A DNA stretch of 8,468 nucleotides from an uncultured Actinomycetes bacterium (GTDB taxonomy: Bacteria; Actinomycetota; Acidimicrobiia; Acidimicrobiales; Acidimicrobilacustridaceae), in the NCBI GenBank assembly GCA_945957335.1, contig CAMFLJ010000152.1, forward strand, positions 1 through 8,468, in the 5' to 3' direction. Of this stretch, positions 1 through 6,668 are shown in pieces. The stretch's first letter is position 1. Every line of letters starts with the position of its first letter. A program made the position numbers and the translations under genes. The notes beneath the pieces were generated by a model, which searched no databases, was not told the origin of the DNA, and was given only the letters and a program-made list of their open reading frames with translations.

Positions 1-824
1 CCACCCGCCTGGCCTACCTGGCCGAGTTCGCCGCCATGCAGCTCCAGCCCCTGGCCCACCTGGTGCTGATCGACGCCAAGTCGCCGGTGTCGTTCTTCGC
101 TTACCCGGGCAAGGAGAGCGACCTCGTGCCCCCGACCTGCACGGCGCACCCGCTCGCCCTGCCGGCCGACGGCCTCGACGCGGTCGACGCCCTCGAGCGG
201 CTCGCCGACGCGCTCGGGGCGCCGGCCTCGGTCGACGTGGCCGTGGGCGCCCGGCCCGACCGACCGACCGGGGCCCTCACCAGCGAGTCGTTGGCCGCCG
301 CGGTCGGCGCGACCCTGCCGGAGGGCGCGATCGTCAGCGACGAAGGCCAGACCTCCGGGTTGTTCCTGGCCGGCGCCACCGCCGAGGCGCCGCCCCACTC
401 GTGGCTGTGCCTCACCGGTGGCGCCATCGGCCAGGGCATGCCCGTGGCCTTGGGTGCGGCGGTGGCCGAGCCCGGGCGCCGGGTGCTCAACGTCGAGGCC
501 GACGGCAGCGCGCTCTACACGTTGCAGTCGCTCTGGAGCCAGGCCCGCGACGGCCTCGACGTCACCACCGTGATCTGCAACAACCGCTCGTACTCGGTGC
601 TCAACATGGAGCTGCAGCGGGTGGGCGCCGACGCCGTCGGGCCCAAGGCGCTGGAGATGCTCGACCTGCACCGCCCCGACATCGACTTCGTGGCGCTGTC
701 GGAGGGCCTCGGCGTGCCGGCCGTGCGCGTCGACACGGCCGACGACCTGACCCGCGAGCTCGAGCGCTCCTACGCCGAGCCCGGCCCGCGCCTCATCGAG
801 GCCATGGTGCCGCCCATCCTCTGA
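1..824 (+). CDS. Thiamine-diphosphate enzyme, acetolactate synthase large-subunit-like (5' end missing)
   Basis: This is the C-terminal half of a ThDP-dependent enzyme of the acetolactate synthase/benzoylformate decarboxylase superfamily. The frame is open from base 3 (Thr-Arg-Leu-Ala-Tyr) with no start, and the in-frame ATG at 36 is internal. About 273 residues are visible of an expected 510-550. The end of the central domain (LVLIDAKSPVSFFAYPGK) is followed by the ThDP pyrophosphate-binding domain: LTGGAIGQGMPVALGAA, then the Mg/ThDP motif, here Ala-Asp-Gly (498-506) instead of Gly-Asp-Gly, ending in Asn-Asn (579-584). Members of this superfamily typically condense or decarboxylate 2-oxoacids. 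The catalytic Glu lies in the missing N-terminal half, so activity cannot be judged. The style resembles uncharacterised acetolactate-synthase-like proteins more than biosynthetic IlvB, and no IlvN regulatory subunit follows. It is separated by 33 bases from the next gene. The superfamily call is secure; the substrate is unknown. Confidence 0.9.
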   Translation, partial: TRLAYLAEFAAMQLQPLAHLVLIDAKSPVSFFAYPGKESDLVPPTCTAHPLALPADGLDAVDALERLADALGAPASVDVAVGARPDRPTGALTSESLAAAVGATLPEGAIVSDEGQTSGLFLAGATAEAPPHSWLCLTGGAIGQGMPVALGAAVAEPGRRVLNVEADGSALYTLQSLWSQARDGLDVTTVICNNRSYSVLNMELQRVGADAVGPKALEMLDLHRPDIDFVALSEGLGVPAVRVDTADDLTRELERSYAEPGPRLIEAMVPPIL

Positions 825-857
825 CCGACCCACCCGGGGCCGTGCCACCATCGGGGC

Positions 858-1280
858 ATGGCGACGAAGGGCGATGGGCCGAAGCTGCTGGCCGGCGACA
901 ACCCGCAGATCCCGAAGGGCGACGGCGACGCGCCGGTGCAGGCGTACCTCGACGCCGTCCCGGGCTGGAAGCACGGCGTGGTGAGGCGCCTCGACGAGCT
1001 CGTGGTGCAGGCCGTCCCCGGCGTCACCAAGGCGGTGCGCTGGAACTCGCCGTTCTACGGGGTCGAGGGCCAGGGCTGGTTCCTGAGCTTCCACTGCTTC
1101 ACCCGGTACGTGAAGGTCACGTTCTTCGCCGGTGCGCAGCTCGAGCCGCCGCCGCCGGAGGGCTCGAAGGAGCCGTCGGTCCGCTACCTCCACGTCGACG
1201 AGGACGGCATCGCCGACGAGGCGCAGCTCCTGCGTTGGGTCGGCCAGGCCGCCGCCCTGCCCGGGTGGGACGGCTCCTGA
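858..1280 (+). CDS. DUF1801 domain-containing protein
   Basis: This is a complete 140-residue soluble protein with no signal peptide or membrane segment. The DUF1801 fold (related to the frataxin-like YdhG group) covers roughly residues 24-135. The characteristic core is visible: a helix around the pair RRLDELV, then VPGVTKAVRWNSPFYG, then GQGWFLSFHCFTRYVKVTFF, then VRYLHVDEDG and a C-terminal helix ending in the LPGW motif. The biochemical role of this family is largely undefined; some members have been linked to iron handling, but nothing here proves it. The ATG at 858 is the only sensible start. A GGGG run lies just one base upstream of it, too close to act as a normal ribosome binding site, so initiation may be leaderless, or coupled to the upstream stop at 824. 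Family assignment is confident; function is unknown. Confidence 0.85.
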   Translation: MATKGDGPKLLAGDNPQIPKGDGDAPVQAYLDAVPGWKHGVVRRLDELVVQAVPGVTKAVRWNSPFYGVEGQGWFLSFHCFTRYVKVTFFAGAQLEPPPPEGSKEPSVRYLHVDEDGIADEAQLLRWVGQAAALPGWDGS

Positions 1281-1370
1281 CACGGCCCTCGGGGCGGCCG
1301 CGCAACCGAGCAGGAACGGAGAAGCCCCCGGGCGCGCCGTTCCGTTACGTTGCGCCCGACAGCCGATCGC

Positions 1371-1376
1371 AAGGGG
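1371..1376 (+). promoter_or_regulatory. Ribosome binding site for the 154-residue protein
   Basis: AAGGGG lies seven bases before the ATG at 1384. It decides the start: the open frame runs upstream to 1132, but that extension overlaps the DUF1801 gene in another frame and reads as Arg/Ser-rich low-complexity sequence. Confidence 0.6.
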
Positions 1377-1383
1377 TTCCGAC

Positions 1384-1848
1384 ATGGCGTACGAAGTGGA
1401 CTGGAAGGACGTCTCGACCGTGGGGCTCGAGTCGTCGCCCGTGGCCGAGGCCCTCGCTGGGCTGCGGGCCAACGAGGCCCGCTACTTCCGCAACAAGTAC
1501 GACGTCGCCTTCGTCACCGTGCCCGCTGCCGAGGCGAAGGACAGCCTCGACCGGGTCACCCGCATCCTCGCCGACGAGCGCGACATCGTGATCTCCACCC
1601 CCGCGCTCGAGGTGGCCGAGGTCGAGGTGCCCGGGATCCGCTGGACCCACGTGTTCTACGAGAGCGGCCTGGGCGTCAACGTGCTGTGGCCCGAGGACGA
1701 CCCGAAGAAGCGGGCGGTGGGCTTCAAGCTGTCGGACGGCATGGACGTGCCGCCCGAGCTGGAGGAGAAGTTCAAGTTCGCCCGGCAGAAGTCGAAGCTG
1801 GCCGGCACGATCCGCGGCTCCTACTTCGTCATCAAGGGCGACTACTGA
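1384..1848 (+). CDS. Conserved-looking hypothetical protein, 154 residues
   Basis: I do not recognise this protein. It is acidic/charged and soluble, with no signal peptide, transmembrane segment or cysteine. Its composition is that of a real globular protein: alternating hydrophobic strands (YDVAFVTVP, DIVISTPALEVAEVEVPG, THVFYESGLGVNVLWPED) and a charged helical stretch near residues 119-136 (ELEEKFKFARQKSKLAG), ending in a short strand GSYFVIKGDY. The start at ATG 1384 is supported by an AAGGGG ribosome binding site. The 103 bases before it contain no gene; they hold an 8-bp palindrome (GGCGCGCC, 1331-1338) and no convincing promoter. It sits between the DUF1801 gene and the SDR/hydantoinase block, 98 bases from the latter, so it may be its own transcription unit. 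No function is proposed. Confidence 0.75.
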   Translation: MAYEVDWKDVSTVGLESSPVAEALAGLRANEARYFRNKYDVAFVTVPAAEAKDSLDRVTRILADERDIVISTPALEVAEVEVPGIRWTHVFYESGLGVNVLWPEDDPKKRAVGFKLSDGMDVPPELEEKFKFARQKSKLAGTIRGSYFVIKGDY

Positions 1849-1898
1849 CCCCCTCGACGGGCACTCCTGCTCCGGCCTGACGGCGGCTGCGGGATACT

Positions 1899-1916
1899 GG
1901 CGGCCGCGGCGGCCGC
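1899..1916 (+). repeat. Tandem 9-bp repeat GGCGGCCGC x2
   Basis: Two perfect head-to-tail copies of GGCGGCCGC (1899-1907 and 1908-1916) lie in the leader of the SDR gene. Each contains the 8-bp palindrome GCGGCCGC, so the unit is both a direct repeat and locally self-complementary. It could be an operator or merely GC-rich chance sequence. Confidence 0.4.
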
Positions 1917-1917
1917 A

Positions 1918-1942
1918 CGGGGTGGCCCCGCCGACAGGGGGA
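1918..1942 (+). promoter_or_regulatory. Leader hairpin and ribosome binding site of the SDR/hydantoinase operon
   Basis: A small stem-loop (CGGGG 1918-1922, loop TGG, CCCCG 1926-1930) is followed by a purine-rich ribosome binding site, AGGGGGA at 1936-1942, four bases before the ATG at 1947. The RBS fixes the SDR start. The hairpin is short and its regulatory role is unproven. Confidence 0.45.
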
Positions 1943-1946
1943 ACCG

Positions 1947-2885
1947 ATGGGTCGGCTCGACGGCAAGGTCGCGATCGTCACCGGTGCGGGAGGCGGGATC
2001 GGGCGTGAGCACGCCCTGCTCTTCGCTCGCGAGGGCGCCAGCGTGGTGGTCAACGACATCGGCCTGCGCACCGGCGCCGACGCCGCGTCGGTCGTCGAGG
2101 AGATCACCGACGCCGGTGGCACCGCCGTGGCCAACACCACGTCGGCCACATGGGACGGAGCCGAGTCGATCGTCGCCGACACCGTCGAGGCGTTCGGCCG
2201 GGTCGACATCGTGGTGAACAACGCCACCGCCGGTGCGATCAACGACCTGTGGAACTTCACCGAGGAGGAGTGGGACCGCACCGTCGGGGTCAACCTCAAG
2301 GGCTACTTCGCCATGATCCGGGCCGCCGCCCCGCACCTGTGCCGCCAGGGTTCCGGCGCCATCGTGAACACGTCCTCGGGCTCGGGGTTCGGCCACCCGG
2401 CGATGATCGCCTACGCCACCGCCAAGGAGGGCGTGGTCGGGCTCACCCGCACGGTCGCCAAGGAGCTGGGTCGCTTCGGCGTGCGGTGCAACGCCATCCG
2501 GCCCTTCGCCACCGGCGTGTCGACCGCCGAGTACGCCACCAACACCGGCCCCTGGATGCAGGTCATGCAGCTCACCATGGGCCCCGAGCCGGGCGTGCTG
2601 AGCCCTCCGCGGTTCGACCCCGAGATGTTCCCTCCCCGCAAGATCTCGCCCATCGTCGTGTGGCTGTGCACCGACGCCGCCGCCAACGTCACCGGCCGCA
2701 CGTTCCACGTCGGCGGCGACGAGGTGGCGCTGCTCTCCGAGCCGAAGCCCGAGGTCGCGGTGCACCAGGCCGGTGGCTGGGACCTCGACGGGCTCGATGC
2801 CGCTGGTCCGGAGGTGCTCGTGCGCGAGCTCACCAACCCGTTCGGGCTCGACGACTTCCCCGACCTCAAGGTCTTCCCCGGATAG
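1947..2885 (+). CDS. SDR family NAD(P)-dependent oxidoreductase (HSD17B4-like)
   Basis: This is a 312-residue classical short-chain dehydrogenase/reductase, a soluble Rossmann-fold enzyme. The sequence shows the nucleotide-binding TGAGGGIG at residues 12-19, an Asp at 37 at the end of the second strand (VVVND, usually a sign of NAD preference), NNA at 91-93, and the catalytic set Asn116, Ser144, Tyr156 and Lys160 (YATAK). The N-terminal style, GAGGGIGR followed by GASVVVND, resembles the dehydrogenase unit of peroxisomal multifunctional enzyme type 2 and related bacterial 3-hydroxyacyl/steroid dehydrogenases. The protein exceeds the usual 250 residues by about 55: after the expected end (TGRTFHVGGDE) an additional C-terminal segment runs to LKVFPG. 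Its TAG stop is directly followed by the GTG start of HyuB, so the two are very likely co-transcribed. The family and catalytic residues are certain; the substrate (a hydroxy or keto compound) is not. Confidence 0.93.
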   Translation: MGRLDGKVAIVTGAGGGIGREHALLFAREGASVVVNDIGLRTGADAASVVEEITDAGGTAVANTTSATWDGAESIVADTVEAFGRVDIVVNNATAGAINDLWNFTEEEWDRTVGVNLKGYFAMIRAAAPHLCRQGSGAIVNTSSGSGFGHPAMIAYATAKEGVVGLTRTVAKELGRFGVRCNAIRPFATGVSTAEYATNTGPWMQVMQLTMGPEPGVLSPPRFDPEMFPPRKISPIVVWLCTDAAANVTGRTFHVGGDEVALLSEPKPEVAVHQAGGWDLDGLDAAGPEVLVRELTNPFGLDDFPDLKVFPG

Positions 2886-3083
2886 GTGGCCGCTCACCTC
2901 GACGTCGACGACGCCATCACCGCGGAGACGGTGCGCAACGCGCTCGCCATCGCGGTCGAGGAGGCGAGCATCGTGGTGGTGCGCTCGTCGCACAGCGCCT
3001 TCATCCAGGAGGGCGCGGACGCCTGCGCCGCGCTCCTCGACGACCAGGGCCGGCTGGTGGCCCAGTCGGCCTCACGAGCCTGA
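2886..3083 (+). CDS. HyuB N-terminal fragment, 65 residues
   Basis: The N-terminal part of HyuB starts at GTG immediately after the SDR stop. It holds the usual opening of the family: VRNALAIAVEEASIVVVRSS, then a stretch like the conserved 'ERxDxSCALxDxxGRLVAQ' region (here EGADACAALLDDQGRLVAQ), and then ends at TGA. Only a weak purine run (AAGG about 2867-2870) precedes the start, as expected for translation coupled to the upstream stop. Alone it is too short to be a functional domain. Confidence 0.6.
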   Translation: MAAHLDVDDAITAETVRNALAIAVEEASIVVVRSSHSAFIQEGADACAALLDDQGRLVAQSASRA

Positions 3084-4570
3084 TGCACGGCGCCAGCCTG
3101 CGGTGCTCGCTGCCGTCGCTGCTCGAGGACCACCCCCTCGACACCATGCGCCCCGGGGACGTGTTCGCCATGAACGACCCGTTCCGGGGCGGCATCCACG
3201 CCAACGACATCGTGATCTTCCGGCCGGTGTTCGCCGAGGGGCGGCCCCGCTGGTTCGGGGGCACGCTGATCCACGTCGCCGACGTGGGCGGCGCGGCCGC
3301 CGGCGGCCTGGCCGCGGTGGCCACCGACACCTTCGCCGAGGGCATCCTGCTGCCACCGGTGCGGCTGTACGCCGAGGGCGCCGAGACCGACGTCATGCGC
3401 ATCATCGGGCGCAACAGCCGGGTGCCCGACAAGGTGCTCGGCGACGTGAAGGCGCTGGTGGCCGGGGCCCACACGGTCGCGCGCCGGGTCGAGGCGCTGG
3501 TCGAGCGCTACGGCGCCGACGGCCTGGCCGCCTTCGTCGAGGGATCGCTGGCTTACGCCGAGCGGCGCACCCGCCAGGAGATCGAGGCGCTGCCCGACGG
3601 CACCTACCGGGGCTCGTTCACCATCGACACCGACGGCATCTCCGAGCGCACCTTCGACGTCGCCGTCGCCGTCACCGTCGACGGTGACCGGGTGGTCGTC
3701 GACTTCGACGGCACCTCGCCGCAGTCGGGCGGGGCCATCAACTCGTCGGTGTCACAGACCACCTCGGGCGTGATCTTCGCCGTGCGCTGCTTCCTCGACC
3801 CGTCGATCCCCATGAACGACGGGTGCTTCCGGCCCATCGAGGTCCGCCTCCCGCCGGGCACCGTCGTGAACCCCTCGCCGCCGGCGGCCTGCGGCGGGCG
3901 CATCGTCACCGTCGCCGCCGCCATCGACGCCATCCTCGACGCCCTCAGCGGCTGCCGGCCCGAGCACGGCGTTGCCCCCAGCGGCCTGGTGCAGGTGTTC
4001 ACCCTCACCGGCGTCGACGACGACGGTGCCCGCTGGATCACCCTGCTCTACGAGTTCGGCGGCATCGGTGCCCGCACCGGCAGCGACGGCCCCGACGCCA
4101 CCGGCGCGTTCTTCCTCGGGGGCCGCTCGGTCATCCCCCAGATCGAGCCGCTCGAGGGGCAGTACCCCTTCGTGGTGCGCCGCTCGCGGCTGCTGCCCGA
4201 CTCGGGCGGCCCGGGCCGGTGGCGGGGCGGGCTCGGGGTGGAGACCGAGATCGAGCTGCTCGTCGACACGGTCGTCGGCGTCCGAGGCGACCGCCTCGAG
4301 GTGCCCCCGCCGGGCGCCCGTGGGGGAGAGCCCGGTCGGCCCGGCGGGTGGGAGCTGCGCCGCGGCGACGGCACCGTCGATCGCCTCGGGTCGCGCCAGA
4401 GCGGCGTGGAGGCGAAGGCCGGCGACGTGTTCGTGCTCCGCACCTCGGGCGGCGGCGGGCTCGGACCCGTCGCCGAGCGCTCACCCGACGACGTGCGGGC
4501 CGACGTGGCCGAGGGGCGCGTCAGCCCCGAGGGCGCGGCACGCGACTACGGCGTGGAGGTGGCGCGGTGA
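3083..4570 (+). CDS. HyuB main part, 495 residues from a TGATG re-start
   Basis: This frame carries most of HyuB. The ATG at 3083 shares its A with the TGA that ends the N-terminal fragment, so terminating ribosomes could re-initiate here, although that Met is an internal conserved position (SLMHGASLR). Visible landmarks, numbered from this ATG, are: MRPGDVFAMNDPFRGGIHAND (22-42), HVADVGG starting at His64, a DFDGTSPQSGGAINSS substrate-domain signature near residues 208-223, then the C-terminal glycine-rich block RWRGGLGVETEIEL and TSGGGGLGP. His39, Asp42 and His64 have the same spacing (H-x2-D-x21-H) as the manganese ligands I recall from the acetone carboxylase alpha subunit, so the metal site looks complete. 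What is missing is only the first 65 or so residues. Confidence 0.75.
   Translation: MHGASLRCSLPSLLEDHPLDTMRPGDVFAMNDPFRGGIHANDIVIFRPVFAEGRPRWFGGTLIHVADVGGAAAGGLAAVATDTFAEGILLPPVRLYAEGAETDVMRIIGRNSRVPDKVLGDVKALVAGAHTVARRVEALVERYGADGLAAFVEGSLAYAERRTRQEIEALPDGTYRGSFTIDTDGISERTFDVAVAVTVDGDRVVVDFDGTSPQSGGAINSSVSQTTSGVIFAVRCFLDPSIPMNDGCFRPIEVRLPPGTVVNPSPPAACGGRIVTVAAAIDAILDALSGCRPEHGVAPSGLVQVFTLTGVDDDGARWITLLYEFGGIGARTGSDGPDATGAFFLGGRSVIPQIEPLEGQYPFVVRRSRLLPDSGGPGRWRGGLGVETEIELLVDTVVGVRGDRLEVPPPGARGGEPGRPGGWELRRGDGTVDRLGSRQSGVEAKAGDVFVLRTSGGGGLGPVAERSPDDVRADVAEGRVSPEGAARDYGVEVAR
4555..4560 (+). promoter_or_regulatory. Ribosome binding site of HyuA, inside the HyuB coding region
   Basis: GGAGGT, a near-consensus Shine-Dalgarno, lies six bases before the GTG at 4567. 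It selects that GTG over the long upstream open frame, which overlaps HyuB and reads as Arg/Pro-rich nonsense. Confidence 0.75.
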
Positions 4571-6636
4571 GGTGTTTCGCGGGGGTCGACGTGGGCGGCA
4601 CGTTCACCGACGTCGTGCTCGGCACCGACGACGGCCGCACGTTCGTCCGCAAGCTCCTCACCACCCACGCCGACCCGCGTGACGCCGTGGTCGAGGGCCT
4701 GCGGCTGGCGTTGGCCGACGCCGGCGCGGCGCCCGACGACCTCGTCCGCATCGTGCACGGCACCACGCTCGCCACCAACGTGATCCTCGAGCGCAAGGGC
4801 GGCCGCATCGCCTTCGTCACCACCGACGGGTTCGGCGACCTGCTCCGCCTCGGTCGCGACGCCCGCGTCGAGGACGACCGCTACGACCTCTGGTTCACCA
4901 CACCGCAGCCACCCGTCGAGCGCTCGCTCACCTTCGAGGTGGCCGAGCGCACCCTGGCCGACGGCACCGTGCGGCAGCGCCTCGAGCCGGCCGAGGCCGA
5001 CCGCGTGGCCGCCGGGCTCGCCGCCGCCCGGCCCGATGCCGTGGCGATCTGCTTCCTGCACGCCTACGCCGACCCCGCCAACGAGGCCGCCATGGCCGAG
5101 GCCTGCCGCCGGGCGCTGCCTGGCACGTTCGTGGCCGCCTCGTCGGAGGTCTGGCCCGAGGTGCGCGAGTACGAGCGGGCGATGACCACGTTCATGTGCG
5201 CCTACGTGGGCCCGGTGATGACCACCTACCTCAGCGGCCTGCGCCAGCGCCTGGTCGACCTCGGCATCGCCTGCCCCGTCGAGGTGATGGAGTCGAGCGG
5301 CGGCGTGATGTCGGCCGAGGCGGCGTCGCGCCGGCCCGTCTACACCGTCGAGTCGGGCGGGGCCGCGGGCGTGGTGGCGGCCGGTGCGCTCAGCCGGTCG
5401 CTCGGCGCCGACCGCGTGCTCTCGTTCGACATGGGCGGCACCACGGCCAAGGCCGGCATCGTCACCGACGGCGCTCCGGGGCTCACCCACGACTTCCAGA
5501 TCGGTGGCAAGGGCAGCTTCGGCGGCACCCGCCCCGGCACCGGCTTCCCGGTGAAGATCCCCGTGGTCGACCTGGCCGAGGTGGGGGCCGGCGGCGGCAG
5601 CATCGCCTGGGTCGATCCCGCCGGCTCCCTGCGGGTGGGTCCGCGCTCGGCCGGCTCGGTGCCGGGCCCGGCCTGCTACGGGCGGGGCGGCACCGACGCC
5701 ACCGTCACCGACGCCAACCTGCTGCTCGGCTACCTCAACCCCGACGGCCTGGCCGGTGGGGTGTCGCTCTCCCGGGCGGCGGCCGAGGACGCCCTCGGCC
5801 GCGCCGTCGCCGAGCCGCTCGGCGTCGACCTGGTCGACGCTGCGTGGGCCGTGCACGAGGTGGCCAACGCGGCCATGGCCGCCGCCATCCACGTGGTCAC
5901 CGTGCAGCGCGGCCTCGACCCCCGCGACTTCGTGATGGTCGGCTTCGGTGGGGCCGGGCCCATGCACGTGGCCCGGCTGGCCCAGTCGTTCGGGATCGCG
6001 ACCGTGGCCGTGCCGTGGGCCGCCGGTGTGGCCTCCGCCCTCGGCCTGGTGAGCGCCGACCTGAGCGTCGACCGCGTGCGCACCCGGGTGACCGCCCTCG
6101 TCCCCGAGGAGGCCGACGACGTGGAGGCCCGCTTCGTGGCGCTCGAGCAGGAGTGCCGGGCCGAGCTCGGGGCCGAGGGCCGCACCACGGTGGCCCGCTC
6201 CGTCGACGCCCGCCACCGCGGCCAGGCCCACCAGATCACCGTGCCCCTGCTCCCCGGGGCGGTCACGGCCGCCGCCGTGCCCGAGCTGATCGAGCGGTTC
6301 CGCGAGCACTACCGCGACGCCTACGGGGTGCAGCTCGACACGCCGGTCGAGCTGGTGAACCTGCGGGTGCGCCTCACCCGGCTCGTCGAGAAGCCGCCTG
6401 CCCCGGTGGCCGGTGCGCCCGTCGCCGGCGGCTCGCAGGTCGGCACGCGCCCCGCCCGCTTCGCCGACGTCGGCACCGTCGAGGCTCCCGTCCACCGGTG
6501 GGAGCGCATGGGCCCCGGCGACTCGCTGGTGGGCCCGTGCCTGGTCGACGGCACCGACACCACCGTGGTCGTGCCCCCGGGCCACCGGGCCGAGGTCGAC
6601 GCCCGAGGTGACCTGGTTCTCACCGTCGAGGGGTGA
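4567..6636 (+). CDS. Hydantoinase A/oxoprolinase subunit (HyuA)
   Basis: This is a complete 689-residue ATP-dependent subunit, the normal length for HyuA. The family includes N-methylhydantoinase A, caprolactamase, acetone and acetophenone carboxylase subunits and 5-oxoprolinase; these phosphorylate a carbonyl/lactam oxygen of the substrate for the HyuB partner. The actin-like ATPase motifs are all visible: GVDVGGTFTD at 6-15, HGTTLATNVILERKGG around 63-78, VMESSGGVMS near 240, FDMGGTTAKAG at 287-297, SAGSVPGPACYGRGGTDATV around 362-381 and GFGGAGPMH at 459-467. The C-terminal domain carries the family's RHRGQAHQITV-like and HYRDAYG segments (here starting ARHRGQAHQITV). No signal peptide is present, so it is cytoplasmic. 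The start is GTG overlapping the HyuB TGA (GTGA) with a strong ribosome binding site, which points to translational coupling and equal subunit amounts. The protein shows no break or missing motif, in contrast to its partner. The substrate is unknown. Confidence 0.93.
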   Translation: MRCFAGVDVGGTFTDVVLGTDDGRTFVRKLLTTHADPRDAVVEGLRLALADAGAAPDDLVRIVHGTTLATNVILERKGGRIAFVTTDGFGDLLRLGRDARVEDDRYDLWFTTPQPPVERSLTFEVAERTLADGTVRQRLEPAEADRVAAGLAAARPDAVAICFLHAYADPANEAAMAEACRRALPGTFVAASSEVWPEVREYERAMTTFMCAYVGPVMTTYLSGLRQRLVDLGIACPVEVMESSGGVMSAEAASRRPVYTVESGGAAGVVAAGALSRSLGADRVLSFDMGGTTAKAGIVTDGAPGLTHDFQIGGKGSFGGTRPGTGFPVKIPVVDLAEVGAGGGSIAWVDPAGSLRVGPRSAGSVPGPACYGRGGTDATVTDANLLLGYLNPDGLAGGVSLSRAAAEDALGRAVAEPLGVDLVDAAWAVHEVANAAMAAAIHVVTVQRGLDPRDFVMVGFGGAGPMHVARLAQSFGIATVAVPWAAGVASALGLVSADLSVDRVRTRVTALVPEEADDVEARFVALEQECRAELGAEGRTTVARSVDARHRGQAHQITVPLLPGAVTAAAVPELIERFREHYRDAYGVQLDTPVELVNLRVRLTRLVEKPPAPVAGAPVAGGSQVGTRPARFADVGTVEAPVHRWERMGPGDSLVGPCLVDGTDTTVVVPPGHRAEVDARGDLVLTVEG

Positions 6637-6668
6637 CGACGGCTGCTCCCGTGTGGCAGCGTCGCCGG

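Larger units (their letters stand above)
2886..4570 (+). pseudogene. Hydantoinase B/oxoprolinase subunit (HyuB), interrupted by a frameshift
   Basis: Read across two frames, this is a nearly full-length HyuB (about 561 residues, normal for the family). In two-subunit ATP-dependent amidohydrolases and carboxylases HyuB pairs with HyuA, the ATP-using partner. The frame changes by a net -1 between about 3072 and 3083: the first frame ends QSASRA-stop at 3081-3083, while the continuation LTSLMHGASLR is in the frame one base back. Homology is continuous on both sides, so the two halves were one gene. A lost base, a loss of four bases, or an assembly error would explain it. No slippery heptamer is visible, so programmed frameshifting is unlikely. 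Everything after the break is intact to the TGA at 4570, and selection on reading frame seems preserved, which hints at a recent lesion or an error rather than an old pseudogene. HyuA starts inside its stop codon. Confidence 0.8.

Noticed and set aside
1315..1346. Inverted repeat AACGGA/TCCGTT after the DUF1801 gene as a terminator
   Set aside because: Only six pairs with a 20-base loop and no T-tract; too weak to call.
1346..1351. TACGTT as a -10 box for the 154-residue protein
   Set aside because: It fits TAnnnT but nothing like a -35 lies 16-19 bases upstream; such hexamers occur by chance.
401..1591. 396-residue + strand frame spanning the first three genes
   Set aside because: Crosses three well-supported genes in other frames and is Arg/Ala/Gly low-complexity.
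1842..2993. 383-residue minus-strand open frame opposite the SDR gene
   Set aside because: Low-complexity Gly/His/Val composition and no start signal; the + strand SDR has all catalytic residues.
2150..3070. Upstream extension of the HyuB downstream frame through the SDR gene
   Set aside because: Frame is open only because stops are rare at this GC content; translation before about 3071 is Arg-rich nonsense, while the HyuB N-terminus is in the other frame.
3055..3085. Programmed ribosomal frameshift in HyuB
   Set aside because: No X-XXY-YYZ slippery heptamer or homopolymer run is present before the stop, and HyuB is not a family known for recoding.
4546..6585. 679-residue open frame on the minus strand opposite HyuA
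   Set aside because: It is rich in His, Gly and Ala with no domain sense, the usual antisense shadow of a GC-rich gene; the + strand has unmistakable HyuA motifs.
5196..6611. 471-residue + strand frame inside HyuA
   Set aside because: Arg/Pro/Gly-rich translation typical of an out-of-frame reading of GC-rich coding DNA.
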